The notes under the pieces were generated by a model. That model had not been told where the DNA came from. It saw only the letters and a list, made by a program, of their open reading frames with translations, and ran no database searches. 64,000 nt of DNA from Caprimulgus europaeus (Eukaryota; Chordata; Aves; Caprimulgiformes; Caprimulgidae), in the NCBI GenBank assembly GCA_907165065.1, contig OU015530.1, positions 45,758,965-45,822,964 on the forward strand. The letters run 5' to 3'. Numbering within the stretch: the stretch's first letter is position 1; the number at the start of each line of letters is the position of its first letter. The position numbers were made by a program, and so were the translations under genes. Shown here piece by piece: positions 51,101 to 64,000 of this stretch.

Positions 51101-54100
51101 ATTAGCATTTTCTCATGTGGTAAAAAAAGGTACAAAAACTTTATCTCACTCAAGCTGCTCCAAAGTTAACTTTACTGTGTTGGCCTTATGCTTTCTTATT
51201 AGTATCTTATTGTTATCATACTAAGGTGTTTGGTTCCTTTTTAGGAGACTACCTGTGTTTCCCTTTACTGTGTCCTTGCCCAAACTCTCCTTGCCAAAGT
51301 TAAATTTATGACTTGATGTTCCAGATGCTCAACACTCCATTGAAAGCAAACATTTTAATTCCTTACCACCTCTGAAAATCAGACCATAAATTTAATTTTG
51401 GCAAAGATAATTAGAATAAGTAAATTCAATAAAAGAAAAAAAAAAATCCATACTATAAATTAATAAAGATTCAGACCACCTTTTTTGAAGATTGAGATGT
51501 CTAAAAATATGGTGTTCCTACATATGTGTATGTCTGTATTCATGAACTAAATGAGGCCAGTGCAAGGAATTGAGCACTTTCATGCTCCATGCTGTTTAAT
51601 TACTCATATTTCCTTTGTACGGTTTTGGCTAGTATTAGTAGCATTATCCCAGAGAATACCTGGGTAATGGTAAGGGGACAGCATTCCCTGAGGTCAAACC
51701 AATGAAATTATCCTGTTCTGGGCTGTGTCACAGGTGGTGACATCTTTTTGTTTGTTTGTTTTCTTTGCCAACACACCTATTGACTGAGAAGAGAGAGCTC
51801 TTCTGACTGAGAGAGACTGAGGAGGAGTCACTCACTGTCTCTTAAATAGCAACCTTATAGGAGAGGATTTATCCACAAGAAGTTTTAGGACCTTTACAGT
51901 CAAACACAGTTTGAGTGTACATTTCCTGCCTTCCAGGAGACTGCTCAAACATGAAGAAAATATGTTTTTGATTTTTTTTTTTTTCTGTTGAATCCATACT
52001 ATTAGACAGTCAGTATCAGGAATTCGAAGGTTACAGCAGAGCAGGTAAAAGTAACATTCCTGCCTGTTGACAGGGGAAAGTCAAAAGTGTGTTCTTGGGA
52101 GTATTTCAGGTTATGGTGGTTTTTTTCTGTACTAACTTTCTAATGGAAAATTAATATATAAAAAACCTATGGAAAGGGATTTAGAAATCTGTAGCTCCCC
52201 ACTCAGTGTAATTTCATGCTAGGCTGCCTACTTGGTTCTTGCCCCATTATTCTTGAATAAGTTGCAGAATGTCTCTTTTCCACCTCTTGAAATTTCCTTA
52301 TAGTTGAAGTCTGTAGAGGGTTGTTTTAACAGAAAATAAAAGACAAGAGGAAATATATGAAAAATATATTGTATTTTGCTGCAAAACCACATAGGATTGG
52401 CTATTAGAATTTTTGGTAAGTTAGCAGCTGGATTATTTGCTTTGTGTGTGGTACCATCTTGCTTTCTGTACACCTTACTTGTTAGCTTGCAGTGTTGTCT
52501 CTATGTAACACAGATTACTTTTGTCATTGAGAAAAAAGACAAAAACGGATTAATATAATATTATGTTAAAAATGTGCTGAAGATCTGCATAGTGAGAATT
52601 CCTAGGAGGATAGGGAGGGAAAAAAAAAAAAATCACACACTTTTGTAGACTTGTGTAATGAAGTCTGCAGCTTTTGGCTCAGGGTTTATTTTTCAAACAA
52701 ATCTGCAATAGTAATTTCCTTTCTGAATTCTCTCCCAAAGAAATGTAATTATTGGCAGCATTTCAATATGCATTGAAAACTGAAGCTGAATTAATATTTT
52801 ATTAATTTTTGATACTTAAAACCAGAATCTGGAAGATTATTTGATTGTGGTAGCTGTAGAAAATATTACACATGTCTGAGTTTTTGAAGTCATATGATAT
52901 ATACTCAGACACTATAGTGACCTGTAGTTTTGGAATGTAGAAATGAACTGTGTAATTGTTTTACAAGTGGTAAACGGTGGGAAAGTGTACTAAAATGATC
53001 CACAAAAAAAAAAAAAAAATGATCAGCCATATGGGTAGGCAACCGGATAGGGGAGGACTGTTACTAACCCAAATCTAATTCATGCACAGAACAGTTCTCT
53101 ATTCAAAAGAGTTCAGACTATATTGTGTCAACCAAGCCACTGTGTAAATGAATTGCCATTCCATGTCATAATCTGCTGTAAGTGTGCTTAATTTTCTTCT
53201 ATGAAATGAAGAGCCTTCTTTTTCCAACTTCCACTTAATTTCTGATTTTGATATATCTATAGTATTTGCACATGTAATCAACATAGGCCACAATATATTA
53301 CTTGCTTGTTACTATTATAGCTAACATTTTTTCTGTTTTATTAGCCCAGGATTTTGATGCTATTCAAATCAAGGCTTATCATGCAAACTCTAAATATGTT
53401 AACTACCTTATAGCTGTAGCAAATAATAAAGAGTAGGAGAACATGAAGAGACTGAAGAAGTTAAATTGGTATAATGGCTACTGTGTATTATTTGTGTTGC
53501 TGCAATACATGGATGTTATACAGTTCTAAATTTTAATATAGCAACAATTTCCTTTTTTAGGTGTACAGGCTAAGTGGATTTTCACATTTTTGACAGAGAA
53601 TTAAAGCTTCTTCCATTAAGATATGTAATGGATGTGAAATTGTGAAGAAAAGTCAGAAAAAAATGCTGCAATATGACTTTGGAAAAGTAATCAAATGGCT
53701 ATCTAATCACCAAAGCTTTTTCGATAAATTTATTTCAAGATAGGTTCAGTTTTCAGCAAATTGCTATTTTTTTTGTCCATGCTCCCTCCTCCTAGTAAAT
53801 TTGTGCTTAAAACATAAACATTTGTATAGCATTATCTTTGGTGTCAAATGTAAAGCAAACTGGCATTATATTACACACTGGGCTGTACTCCTTACATGTA
53901 CACATTTCACTACATAAAACAATATCCTCTGTACTATGTAGAAAATTGCAAAATCTCCCTTTTCTATAAACAAATTTTGCAGTGACAAACACAGAATGAG
54001 AAGAGAGTAGAACATGGCCAGATTACAATAATTTATTTGTTCAAGAGTTTTTAAAGCCAATTAAATAAAAGATTTGTGTTCAGAAATTTTCATGAATCTA

Positions 54101-56059
54101 AGAGATTCTTTGAGAAACAGTTCACTCTCTTGAGTTTATTATTTTGCCCTGCAAATTTAACAGAAGTGTACAGTGACAACCTGAAGTAAATACTCTGTCC
54201 AGATTCCTCAGGCTGCTGAGCAGTGTTCTCTGAAGTGAGAATACTGAATTCTGACACTTCCTTATTTTTCTTCTTAGCCCTTCTTCCTTGTTTTAATATA
54301 TTAAACCTTAGCCAGCACAATTCAGACACTAGGTTACATAGATTGGGATACTTATATATTTTCACGGGACCAGAGGGAGAAAGAGAAGTCAGATTTGCTG
54401 ATAAGAAATATCTTTTCAGTTGCCAAAGATTAGAACATGATGAAGAATGTGGTAATGGAAAATTAATTAGTGGCATTACAGTAGTTTTGAAGAAAGGGTT
54501 AGGGGAAAATAACAGTAATTTAAAAAATATAGCCTTTCTTTCACAAATTGCAAAAGTGTATATAGAGTTTTATGCCTATCCTACTTTTGGCTTCATATAT
54601 AAAATACAAATTGATTTTGACTCCTGTGCAGTTTTTAGGGTTAGAAGATTTTTTTCTGCTCACATTCTCCATTACTTTCCAATAAAATTAGACTCATTAC
54701 AATTGCCAGTTTGACAATTTTAACCAGGAAACATTCCTTGTCTGTGACCACTAATTTCAGTGAATTGCATTTATGTATATTTATTTTTTTTACTGACATG
54801 TCTTGCATTTCTTCATGGTAGCCTACTTTGCCTGCCCTTAAAAATCACCCCTAAAAATTACAATTGGGAAAGAATTGCCAGAAATACATGTCTTGCTTTA
54901 AATACTGTGCTTTAAATAATATGCAGGGCTATCAGTGATCTGGTCTCCATACTTTTAATTATAAGGGGTGTCTGTTTTGGTTTTTTGGAGTGTTTTACAA
55001 ATGTGAATGTCAAGACTTTTTTCAATAGGTTAATTGCTTGTTATTTTGGTTATATTTGCTTGCTTTCTACATATGGTCTAGACACCTACATGTGAAGGTC
55101 CAGAAGCCACTTGCATGTTTTACTTAAGGCACAGATACTGTCATAGGCTTTGACTCACAGGTTTGTGATTAGGAATTCATAGAGGGGTACTATAATTACT
55201 ACATGCTCTGAACCTGGGCCTTAGTGATGCAATCAGGCCATGAGCCAAATAATTTTTACCTACAACTTCAGCAAACGTGGCTGGGGGGAAGAATCCAGTT
55301 GTTATTAGTAACTATTGCTGCATTTATTTGCAGAGAGTAAATTACTTGTCACCATTACTATTTATCCAAGAAATATATCTACCTTTAGCCCAATCTAAGG
55401 TCCTATAAGATCTCAACATTTATGCCACTTTACTCCTTTGAAAGAGAATGGTGTAAATCATTTTTATATATCAACCAGCTTTTCCTAGTATTGAAAGGCA
55501 GCACTTCCTAGCACAAGTAACTTAGTATTGTCATCTGCCAGGAAAAAAAAACAAACAAACAAACCAACAAACAAACCAAAAACCAAAAAAAGCAAAATCC
55601 TAACAATAGGAACAGCAGCTGGAAAGGTAGCTAAAAATATGTTTATCAGTGTATAAATAATCAACCTGAACACCAAGACTGTGCTGACAGTGATGCTGAC
55701 AAAAACTCTACCCCAGATAGTTAATAGTTTAAGATGAATTATCACATGACTGAAGTATTGGGGTTGAGAATTTTTTTAGAAGTGTCTGAGTTTCTTAGGA
55801 GCGTTAATGACTTATACTCTGAAAGGATTTTGATCATTCAGTTTTAGTGAAAATACTAACTTATTGTGCTTTTTAACTCAAATTGATCAGATGGTTATAA
55901 AACTATGTGGACATAAGATATGATATTGTGTTTCAGACTAAAGATTTTTCTAGCTCTATATTCTTCTTGGATAGTGGTTGTCTTGACAAGAATAAAGAAA
56001 AAACAAATATACATATTGTTATTCTTCAGCTATTTTCAAGTCAAGTGATTTCCTGACAA
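48165..56059. other. Unique AT-rich DNA, no gene recognised
   Basis: No exon or clear transposon. The longest frames are 163 codons (plus 54223-54714) and 128 codons (minus 54090-54476), which overlap on opposite strands. Neither has a domain I recognise. Homopolymers occur at 51972-51984 (T) and 53004-53019 (A), and an (AAAC)n tract lies at 55541-55591. A segment at about 49440-49560 has the texture of an old repeat, but I cannot name it. Confidence 0.5.
55541..55591. repeat. (AAAC)n microsatellite
   Basis: A run of A followed by AAAC/AACC units, ending in AAACCAAAAAAAGC. The antisense 86-codon frame across it (55485-55745) owes its Phe/Val/Gly-rich middle to this repeat. Confidence 0.9.
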
Positions 56060-57030
56060 TAAGGTGGTTTTTCTGCTTATAAACCTCTAGGAATTTCTTT
56101 TCTAGTCCAGTTTAATTTTAAGTGCATATAAGCTTTCTGTACCCTCAATGTCCCTTGGTAAGGAATACCAGAAGTCTACCATTCCCTGTGAGAGGAATGA
56201 CCACCTTTCATTTGCATAGAGCAAGTGTCCCACCAGGTTCATTCTGAGTGTTCTGGAGGATGAGACAGTGAACATCTACCCTTGTCTATCAGACTCCATG
56301 CCATTTATGATTTTGTAGAACTGTGTAATCTCTTTTTTTTTTTTTTCTACAAGTATTTATTCAATCCTCTTACAACATCTTTTTTATACCTTTTAATATC
56401 CTTTTTGCTAATCTCTGGACCTTTTCTGGTTCTAATAAACATTTTCTGAGATGTATATAATGTTCAAGGTGTGGGCAAACACATGGCATAGTCTTTTATT
56501 CTCTATCTCTTTTCTAATAACTTTTAATGTTTTCTTTTGAATACTGCATTGATATTTTTATAGGGCAATCTAGCATACACCCAGATTTACTCCTGAATTG
56601 TAATGATGTACTTAGAAACAATAATTTTATGTGTGCAACTGCATTTTTTTATTTATTTGCATTATCTTATGTTTATCTGTATTACATTTCATCTGTCACT
56701 TAGGTGTCCAGTCACTGAGTATTTATACGGATTTCTTTATAGTCTGCCCTCGTTCTTACTACTCTGAATAATTTGTTGTAATCAGCAAACCCGTTTTGTA
56801 GAACACCTCCTTTTCCAGATCTTTGAGGAATATGGTCAGTAGTAAAGTGCTTGTGGCACTTCCCTTCAAGGGCAGGAAATAGCCATTTATTCCCAACCTC
56901 TGTTTCCTGCTTTTAAATCAGTCCATTGTGGTGGTATTTTTTAGACATTATCTTGGGTTTTTGTTGTCTTTTGTAATCTTTTTATGAAAGTATGCCTACA
57001 CAGTATATTGTGGTGCAGTGAAGAACTATC
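56060..57030 (-). mobile_element. Ancient CR1-lineage LINE, heavily decayed
   Basis: A minus-strand LINE remnant recognised from ordered landmarks of the CR1 type found across crocodilians, turtles and birds, reading left to right on the plus strand: a GAATACCAGAAGTCTACC-like segment, CCATTTATGATTTTGTAGAA, a CTAATCTCTGGACCTTTTC-like segment, TTCAAGGTGTGGGCAAAC, ATTTCATCTGTCACT, GTCCAGTCACTGAG, TAATCAGCAAACC, TTCCAGATCTTTGAGGAATA and CCATTTATTCCCAACCTCTG. No frame survives. An A/T insertion (14 T at 56333-56346) interrupts it. Divergence is far greater than in the other CR1 copies, so it inserted much earlier. The right boundary is uncertain and the left is approximate. Confidence 0.82.
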
Positions 57031-58142
57031 TATGTAGTTCCAATTTCCCTCATGGACATGAAATTAGTTCATGCTGAGTTTAAGTTTTACAATGTTAAAA
57101 ATATTAGTATTAATCTGTATTAAGATTTTTCTCTTGTCATACTCCCCAGTAGCTCTTCAGACCTGAAGATTTCTTTGTGCCTGGTTTGTCACTGGCAATC
57201 TTAAACATGATCACAATGAAAGTGGTAGGAAATCCTGATACTAGCTTTTCCTTTTCACAGTTTTAAGTTGAATCTCGTTTATGATTCTTTAATTCCTGTT
57301 TCAGCTCCCTGCTGTCCATTCCTATGGCTTTCCATTCTCTCATCAGCCCAGAATTCTGGCATAGATCATCTGTCAGACTGAAACCAGCTTCCACCTCTGT
57401 GTTTCCTTCTCAGTTGCCAAATGAGACTGTTTTTTCTTAGCTGGGATGGTATCAGCAGGGCAAGGACATCTTGTTTTACAGCTGTTTGACCCTATCTGTA
57501 CGTATTTGCAAAACCAGAAGAGTACAGAAGACAGCCTCTGTCTTTGTAAATCACTGTACAGGATAAGAATCTCCGGATAATTCTTTATTCCATACTGTTT
57601 TTCACACTTCCTTGCACCAACCTCACTTTCCATGTGTCTTTCTCAAGCCAGTCACTTTTATTTTTACAATAACTTTTTCCTGTTTGCTTTCCCCTCTGCA
57701 TTTCTATAATTTGAAACTCTTAATTTGTTAAACTGAGCTAAGACGCCCAGCTTCCCCAAAACCACTTTGCTCACTTCAATTCTATTTTTTTACCTTTCTT
57801 CCATTTGTGTTTATAGATATCAACACCTCTGCACCACAGTCTGTCTTTTGGTATACTTTTGTGTAGTTACTTTTGCTCTAAACAAGATGGGTGCTGAGGG
57901 ACGCCCCCATTACCAAGAGTGATATAAGAAGTTATTAAGTCTGATCAAGTTGTCTGACATACTGGTTATCTGGGGAGTTACAAAGGAAAAATCCAATTTG
58001 AAGTTATATTAAAAAAGAAAATTAATTTTAAGATTCCAGAATGGATTAAAAGTAAAGACTGGAAAATTAATTTACTTGGATTAGAAGTGGTTGTTGGGAA
58101 AAAAGAAGTATTTCTGAGAGGAAACCTTTGTTTACTTTTGAC

Positions 58143-58175
58143 TAATGAAGTTCAAACTTCATTAAAACTTCATTA
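58143..58175. repeat. Inverted plus direct 10-base repeat
   Basis: TAATGAAGTT (58143-58152) and AACTTCATTA (58155-58164) form a perfect hairpin with a 2-base centre. AACTTCATTA is repeated again at 58166-58175, giving three related units in 33 bases. Confidence 0.85.
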
Positions 58176-61100
58176 TGGTTAGTTTTTAAACAGTTATTAG
58201 AAATTCCTGGCTAAAGTAAAACATACAAGGCCAGAAAATAGCTAGAAATATTTGAAAAGGTGCTAAGCTCCTATCCCATCCACCCACTGAAGTTAGAGCT
58301 GACAACTAGATTCTGCTCAGATAGGAGCCACTTGAAATTAGTGACAGCATGGAGACATTGCCCTCTGACAAGGTTCCATTTGCAAACACAGATGAGAAAT
58401 TTGGTCTTTAAGTGACTAAAGGATCCTTATGAGCATAGACTGTCATCTGACCTCTCTTATACTTTCTTGCAGACTTTTTTAAAGCATGAAAAAAAGACCG
58501 AAAGAACTTCCAGGATGGACCTCTGAAATTTGACTGCTGAATTTGGTGAGATCAGGCACTCAGCACTTCTTTGATTAAGCTTTCTGTAGATGTCACTGAA
58601 AGCTTAACCCATAACTTAATAGCATGTGGAATCAAACAACTGTGAAAGATCTTGTAATTAGTGATCTGTGTGGAAAAGAGTTTATTCCAGACAATGAGCA
58701 ACAGTCAGGCAAGGTGAACTGTATCTCTTACTTGAGGGGGAAATTGTTGGGAAAAAATGTTAATTAATAATTTTGATCAGCTAAAGACATATTAGAAAAT
58801 GGAATAGCAGGTTTTTTTTTTTGGGGAAAAAATAGTTTTCTAATAGATTAAATCAATTTATATTTATACAGGAAGGTTTTAACACACATCATTCGACCTC
58901 TTTCATTATGAATCATGGCAACTTGAAAGCAAAACCCACATTTACTGTGATGAAAGAATATGAAAGAAGGAAGAAAAACAGCCTTCTCCCCCAGCTTTGA
59001 TGAAGTCTTTGGCTCACTTGCTACAGGTATAATTCACCACTTGTGAAGCCAAACTCCAGCTGTTGGTCCAGTATAGTGCGTGCCTTCCCCAAAATCTTAC
59101 ATTGTATCTGCCAGCCCTGGGTTTGTGTCTATGACACCCTAGCTGTCTCAAACAGAACTACATCTGTATTTAAGCAGCTGACAAGTTAATCAGGAGTAGC
59201 CATGAGGATAATGAAGCTAAGTTTAAAGCAGATACCTACGCTTTAGGTACCAGTGTCTGTAAAGTGAGTTTAGACACCCGGTGTATATGTAGAAATGCAC
59301 ATCATGTACTACACAACAAATTCCATCCAAAATACTTGTTTCTTTAGGTCAAGAAAACTTTTTAGTCTTCTGCCACATCTAAAGGGAATTTTCTCAGTGT
59401 GTGATTGTAGTGTTGAAGACATTGAGGTTAATAATGAACTGCAACTGTAATCAACTGTAGCTAACTGTGTGTACATAACCACTTCTTTTCATTAAGAAAT
59501 ACGTTATAATATTTTGACAAAATACAGTGCCATATTTAGCCCAGTATTCCTACATTAGATACTTTACTGAGGATGTAAAACCTGAGCATGAAATGTCACA
59601 GGATTGGCAAGGTGACACTTAGTGCTGTCCTGGGCTGCTTAATTTCCCTATTCAAGTAGGAAAGACAAGCAGAGGATTCCTCCATGAATCAAGTCAGTGG
59701 GAAACTATGGGCTCAGGAGCACATCTGAGCCTCCTATTCCTCTCCACTTTGGTGCTAACATGAATGATTCAGTGCTGCAGATCAGATATGATGTCAGCTA
59801 AATGTTTGCACTATCATGTCCGTGGAGTAGATCTAAACCTCGAATAGGAGTTTCTGTCTTACTTCATTACTATTGATTCATACAAGATATTTTAAAAGAA
59901 TTTTTCTCCCCTGGGAAAGAGTTTATAAGAACACCTTTTTTTTCCTGTAATGTGGTTGCCTCCATGGAAGTATTTTGCCTTGAAAGGGCAATATATACAA
60001 CATACAAAAGTTTCTTTGGTCCCTTTCTATTTTTTTCCTCAATGTATCACTGTTAATGTCAACACTTAGCAGTGAACACAAGGCCCTTTATTGATTTTCC
60101 AGAATTAACTCACCCTGAAAAGGTAAGTTTGTCCTAAAAGAACACTAAATGCTATTCACTAACAATTCTGACTTGGCAAAATTTGTCATGAGGAGAAGTT
60201 GAAGATACTTAGGATTCAAAATATAATTTTAAATCTATACTTTGTCAGTATACCAATGAGCCCTACACCATTTACCCCACAGTGTGTCACTGTGTTGCTG
60301 CTGCAAATCCTGAGCAAAATGAAGTAGTTGGAGCAAAACAATTCCCAGAAACAGACTGACATCTTGATAATGGTGAGACCCAAAGGGGAAAGCAAAAAAC
60401 AGTGATATTGCTCATTTCCTGAAGGGGAAAAAAATAATAAAAATGACTAGGAGGGTGTGATGAGTATTGAGAAAGAAGCCATGTTGTGATGAAGTACCTA
60501 AAAGACTGTGACAAGTAATGGAATGTTAAAAAAGTTAATTCAACAAGGAACTTGGCATTTTTTTTTCCTTTGAAAATGAGAGACTTGCAGCATAAATATA
60601 GTTCAAATTGTTCTGCTGCTCACATATAGTCTTCCCTTGTGGCATCTGTTAACAATGAATTGCTGTAATTACAACTCCACCCATTATTAGAATAGAAATT
60701 TGTACTAACTGTTTTTCAGCTAGAACAAGGCTTTCTCAGTGACAGAAGAAACAATTGAACACAACCTTTAATGGGACAATGTTTCCTCTCAGAACACTAT
60801 GGGATATGAGGTCTCTCTCTGTAGTTTTCAGTTAATTGCACACAAAAGACTGCAGGAGATAGTATTTGTTTAAAATTGTTGCTGGCATTGCAATAAGAGT
60901 TGCCACTCCTAATTAAATTAGAATATGTTGTAATTCTGCATGGGAAAGTGGTGATCATGGAAGATTTTGGGATGACAAATGCCAGCACTAAGAAGACACA
61001 AGTATGGGCAGCAAATACATGAAAGTATTCTAATATAAAGTAGAACTCAAAGAATATTTTTTCTCAAACAGCTACAATTTTAGTTACCTTTAGTTACAAA

Positions 61101-61515
61101 GTATATTTATTTGACATTTAAACAGATCTGAATACTCTTCGTTATATTCAGCTTTGGTGAAATGACTTAGATTTCATAAGAAATCAATATATAGGGAGTG
61201 ATTTGCATCTTTTAGCCATCTGTGAATAAACACTCAAAATCATTGTCAAAATTTACATCTGTAAAACCAACAAGCCACCATTGTTATTTTAAGGAAAATA
61301 TACATGTTCTTCAGCCTACAGCGTAAGTACAGAAGGTTCTTTGGTATCCATTATTAAATCAAAGGGCAACATTCAGAATTGAGGTAGGTTGAATCTAGTC
61401 TTATAATTAAAGCAACAAATTAACTTTCATATCTAAATGTTTTATTTTGGAAATAATGGGGAAAAAAAAGAAGGAACATACAATTTCCTCTCCAACCAAG
61501 ACAATCAGGCTAATA

Positions 61516-61517
<2 letters not shown>

Positions 61518-61546
<29 letters not shown>
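61518..61546. repeat. 29-base poly-T run followed by CAG
   Basis: The longest homopolymer in the window, followed directly by CAG at 61547. It mimics a splice acceptor, and the frame after it (ECVFLHLNKRNYPSPPENL, 61549 onward) stays open for about 28 codons, too short and unsupported to call an exon. Confidence 0.9.
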
Positions 61547-62291
61547 CAGAATGTGTGTTCCTTCACCTAAATAAGAGAAATTACCCTTCTCCTCCTGAAA
61601 ACCTTAGCAGGCCAGAAGATGTCTTTGTAGATTAATAGATGGCTTCAGTGTATAAAGTGTAGTATAAAGAAAAAAATAATTACAGATCTTCTTTCATTAA
61701 ATTTCTTCAACACATCAGTGGAATATTTCGGTTCTCACAAGAGCTCAGAAACTAACCTCCAGATTTCTTGAGGATCTGGTCAAATTCAGAACAGCATTAC
61801 TCTGTAATCAAAAAAATTTCATGATTTCCTAAAAAGTTCAGGAGAGATAACTGACAATATAGAAGGACACAAACAACAACAACAAAAAAGAAAACACAGA
61901 AGAAAAGCTATTTAGATGCAAAGAAAACAATTCTCATTTTGCTATACAGGGAAAATGGTTCAGATGTAACATCTCAAGATATCTCCTGTTCCCAGAACTC
62001 ATTTAGCCACTAAATTTAGTAATTGTACAACAAACTTCAATCTAAGCTTTCCACATGAAGCCCTGTCTTTCCTTCACATTGTCTCTGTTCTAGATGTTAT
62101 TTCCCTCTTACCACCTGATGTAAGGTTTTCAGAACTTGTTTAGTTTGCTCCTGGGCTCTAATCTGTTTGATTTCGATGAAGTGACATTTTCAATAAACTA
62201 AAAAATCTCAATTAACATAATCCAAGATGCCATTCCATAGTATATCCACTTCAAGGATTAGGAAAAGAAAATGAAGTGCCTAACGCGGATC

Positions 62292-62309
62292 AACTTTTTT
62301 AAAAAAGTT
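62292..62309. repeat. 18-base perfect palindrome
   Basis: AACTTTTTTAAAAAAGTT, a palindrome with no spacer. It consists mostly of a T run meeting an A run, so chance is plausible. Confidence 0.85.
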
Positions 62310-63689
62310 AAACCCCTATTTTCCCCCTAGGTTGCAAACAGTGGTCATCTATTTCAGCACTTTTCATATTAACACCACTTTAATTAAAGAAAAAAGATAA
62401 ATGCTCCCTTAAACATTTTGAAAATGGCTTGTGCATTCTTCCTTAACTTGTGTGCTACTCTTTTAAAATGTTAATCATGAAACAGTATTAATTCAGGCTA
62501 AATATTTGTCAGTGCATGCTTTGAACTGGGTTTTAAATCCTGTGGGTCTTCCCCATCCCCCACTCACCCACCAGTGGACAATATTTTGTACTAAAGTAGC
62601 ATAAAGTCAGGGCAAAATGTGTCTCATTAACTATTTCATCTTACTAAATAACAAATGCATATCAATAATGTCCCATATAGAATCACAGATTTTCTACCTC
62701 CTCAAGCTTCTAAAAGAAACAGAATTGATGATATTTCTAAAGATACTTTATGAAATGTGGAATTTACCAAGTTGACTCCGCAGACAGCTTTGACAGTTAC
62801 AGGCTGAACCTGCAATTAATCTGGTGGAATTTCACCACCAGACCTTTCGATAAGAACAGCTGAAGTTACTCTGTCTGCAGGTCAGTGTCTTAATTCCATC
62901 CTTCTCCTAATAAAAATCTGAAAGAAATTATACATTAGAAAGTGTGTTTTTAAAGTATCTTTTAAGTATGTTTTTAATCTGACCCCTGTCCAGCCACACT
63001 GAGAAGGGAATTCTACAGCTCTTTAACTCCATACTGTGAATGTCCTGTGACAAACCTGCTCCCATTTCTATCCAGACCTGGGTAGAGATAGGAAACGCCA
63101 ACTCTGTAAGTGTCAAAGAGTGAGAAAAACTCCACTGTGATAACACTCATTATAAAATCAGGGAGACCCTTACCATTTCATGTACCCTGCCAGGAGTGCC
63201 TTTGCTTTCTTAGTTTCCCATTAGAAATTCAGTTCTAGCCAAATGAATTCACTCATTATTATGCTCATAATAGGTGGAAATACACAGTATATATTTGTCA
63301 AACTCTTTTACATGGAAAAATGATGTTTTGCCAAATAATTGTGGATTTTGACAAAATATTTTCATTGGTTTAAGAAAAGAGTGTGAAGAAATAAAACTTT
63401 TTTGGCTCAACCAGCAAGAGTTTGTGTTTTTACTTGAAAACAATTTTTCCTGCAGAAAATTGTTTTATTTAAAAAATATTTTCAGAATAAATAGTTTTTA
63501 TCCAATAAAATGGTGATGCATTATATGTGACTTTTCTTAAAAAATCTTTTTTTCCACCAATGCATGGGAAATATATTCACAGACCAAGGATCCCAAATTT
63601 TATGTTTATATATGTTTTTTCACTATTAGATAGATTAATAATTTATATTTCTTATTTATTTTTATTCTTCCTCAACAATTAACAGACTT

Positions 63690-63780
63690 GTTTCAGGCAC
63701 TGTGCAAAGACCTGTTTCTCTAAGATGACCCTATATAGGAATCTTGCAATCTAACAGGCCTGTTTTGTAAACAAATAAAA
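63690..63780 (+). mobile_element. Possible MIR-like SINE remnant
   Basis: TTCAGGCACTGTGCAAAG resembles the MIR core motif, and TCTTGCAATCTAACAG resembles a motif seen in some old SINEs. The match is short and broken, so this is tentative. Confidence 0.25.
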
Positions 63781-64000
63781 CCAGAGTTTATGCCTCTGCA
63801 ACTCTGAGACTCTCAGATTACAGTGGCAAAACACAAGAGTCCCATTATATTGGGACATTCAATATACTTAAAGTAGATAACTATGAAGTACAATCTAACT
63901 AACAGTAATAAAAAGTAGCAACCAATACAAATGTATGTGCATGTCTGTAATTAATACCTCTGCCAGTTTCACAATTTCAAAATTTCACCATAGACAAAGA

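Larger units (their letters stand above)
57031..64000. other. Unique AT-rich DNA, no gene recognised
   Basis: No exon recognised. Frames reach 86 codons (minus 57373-57633) with no domain. Inverted repeats at 58143-58175 and 62292-62309 and the T run at 61518-61546 are listed separately. Decayed pieces of older LINE sequence may continue right of 57030. Confidence 0.5.

Noticed and set aside
61447-61635. Poly-T plus CAG followed by an open frame, splice-acceptor-like
   Set aside because: A 29-base T run is better explained as a mononucleotide repeat. The following frame is about 28 codons and has no support as an exon.
1-64000. tRNA, rRNA, snRNA, CRISPR or bacterial-type operons
   Set aside because: I saw no cloverleaf with A and B boxes, no conserved snRNA starts and no regularly spaced repeat array. 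The repeats identify vertebrate nuclear DNA. A structure-based scan (tRNAscan, Infernal) could still find small RNAs missed by eye.

Overview
This is vertebrate nuclear DNA, almost certainly from a bird. The case rests on its repeats. Six fragments of CR1, the dominant avian LINE, end in the CATAGAAT-type octamer repeat or carry CR1 reverse-transcriptase residues. Two long terminal repeats are of a type common in bird genomes, I judge ERVL-like. The background is AT-rich and there is little SINE material. I see no bacterial-type operon, ribosomal RNA, tRNA or CRISPR array. No host protein-coding exon could be supported, so the window is a gene desert or the inside of a very large intron.

Layout. 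1-15.2 kb: AT-rich unique sequence with short ACATAT-type microsatellites and a 24-base A run. 15.24-15.92 kb: an isolated GC-rich island with overlapping open frames on both strands and no recognised product. 16-18.7 kb: unique sequence, including a stretch at 17.1-17.5 kb that looks like a conserved noncoding element and a hairpin at 17.70 kb. 18.7-19.7 kb: a minus-strand CR1 with a damaged RT. 21.3-22.8 kb: a MIR-like SINE, then a minus-strand CR1 split by a later 335-bp LTR insertion. 28.6-29.0 kb: the only plus-strand CR1 fragment. 29.27-30.42 kb: a complete 1,151-bp solo LTR with TG...CA ends, a 5-bp target duplication (CAAGC), CCAAT and TATA-like motifs, seven internal ~48-bp repeats and a polyadenylation signal. 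30.4-41.9 kb: unique AT-rich DNA. 41.9-47.6 kb: three minus-strand CR1 fragments, the last ending in a short inverted piece of itself. 47.9-48.07 kb: a purine-only-type tract. 56.06-57.03 kb: a highly decayed CR1 of a much older lineage shared with crocodilians and turtles. 57-64 kb: unique AT-rich DNA with a 29-base T run.

Nothing here forms a working pathway. The useful content is a record of transposon activity: an ancient LINE, a MIR-like SINE, younger CR1 insertions from at least two subfamilies, then LTR elements, one of them nested in a CR1. I found no convincing new biological system. The points most worth a second look are the GC-rich island, the nested insertion, the intact solo LTR with its internal tandem array, the self-inverted CR1 5' end and the candidate conserved noncoding block.
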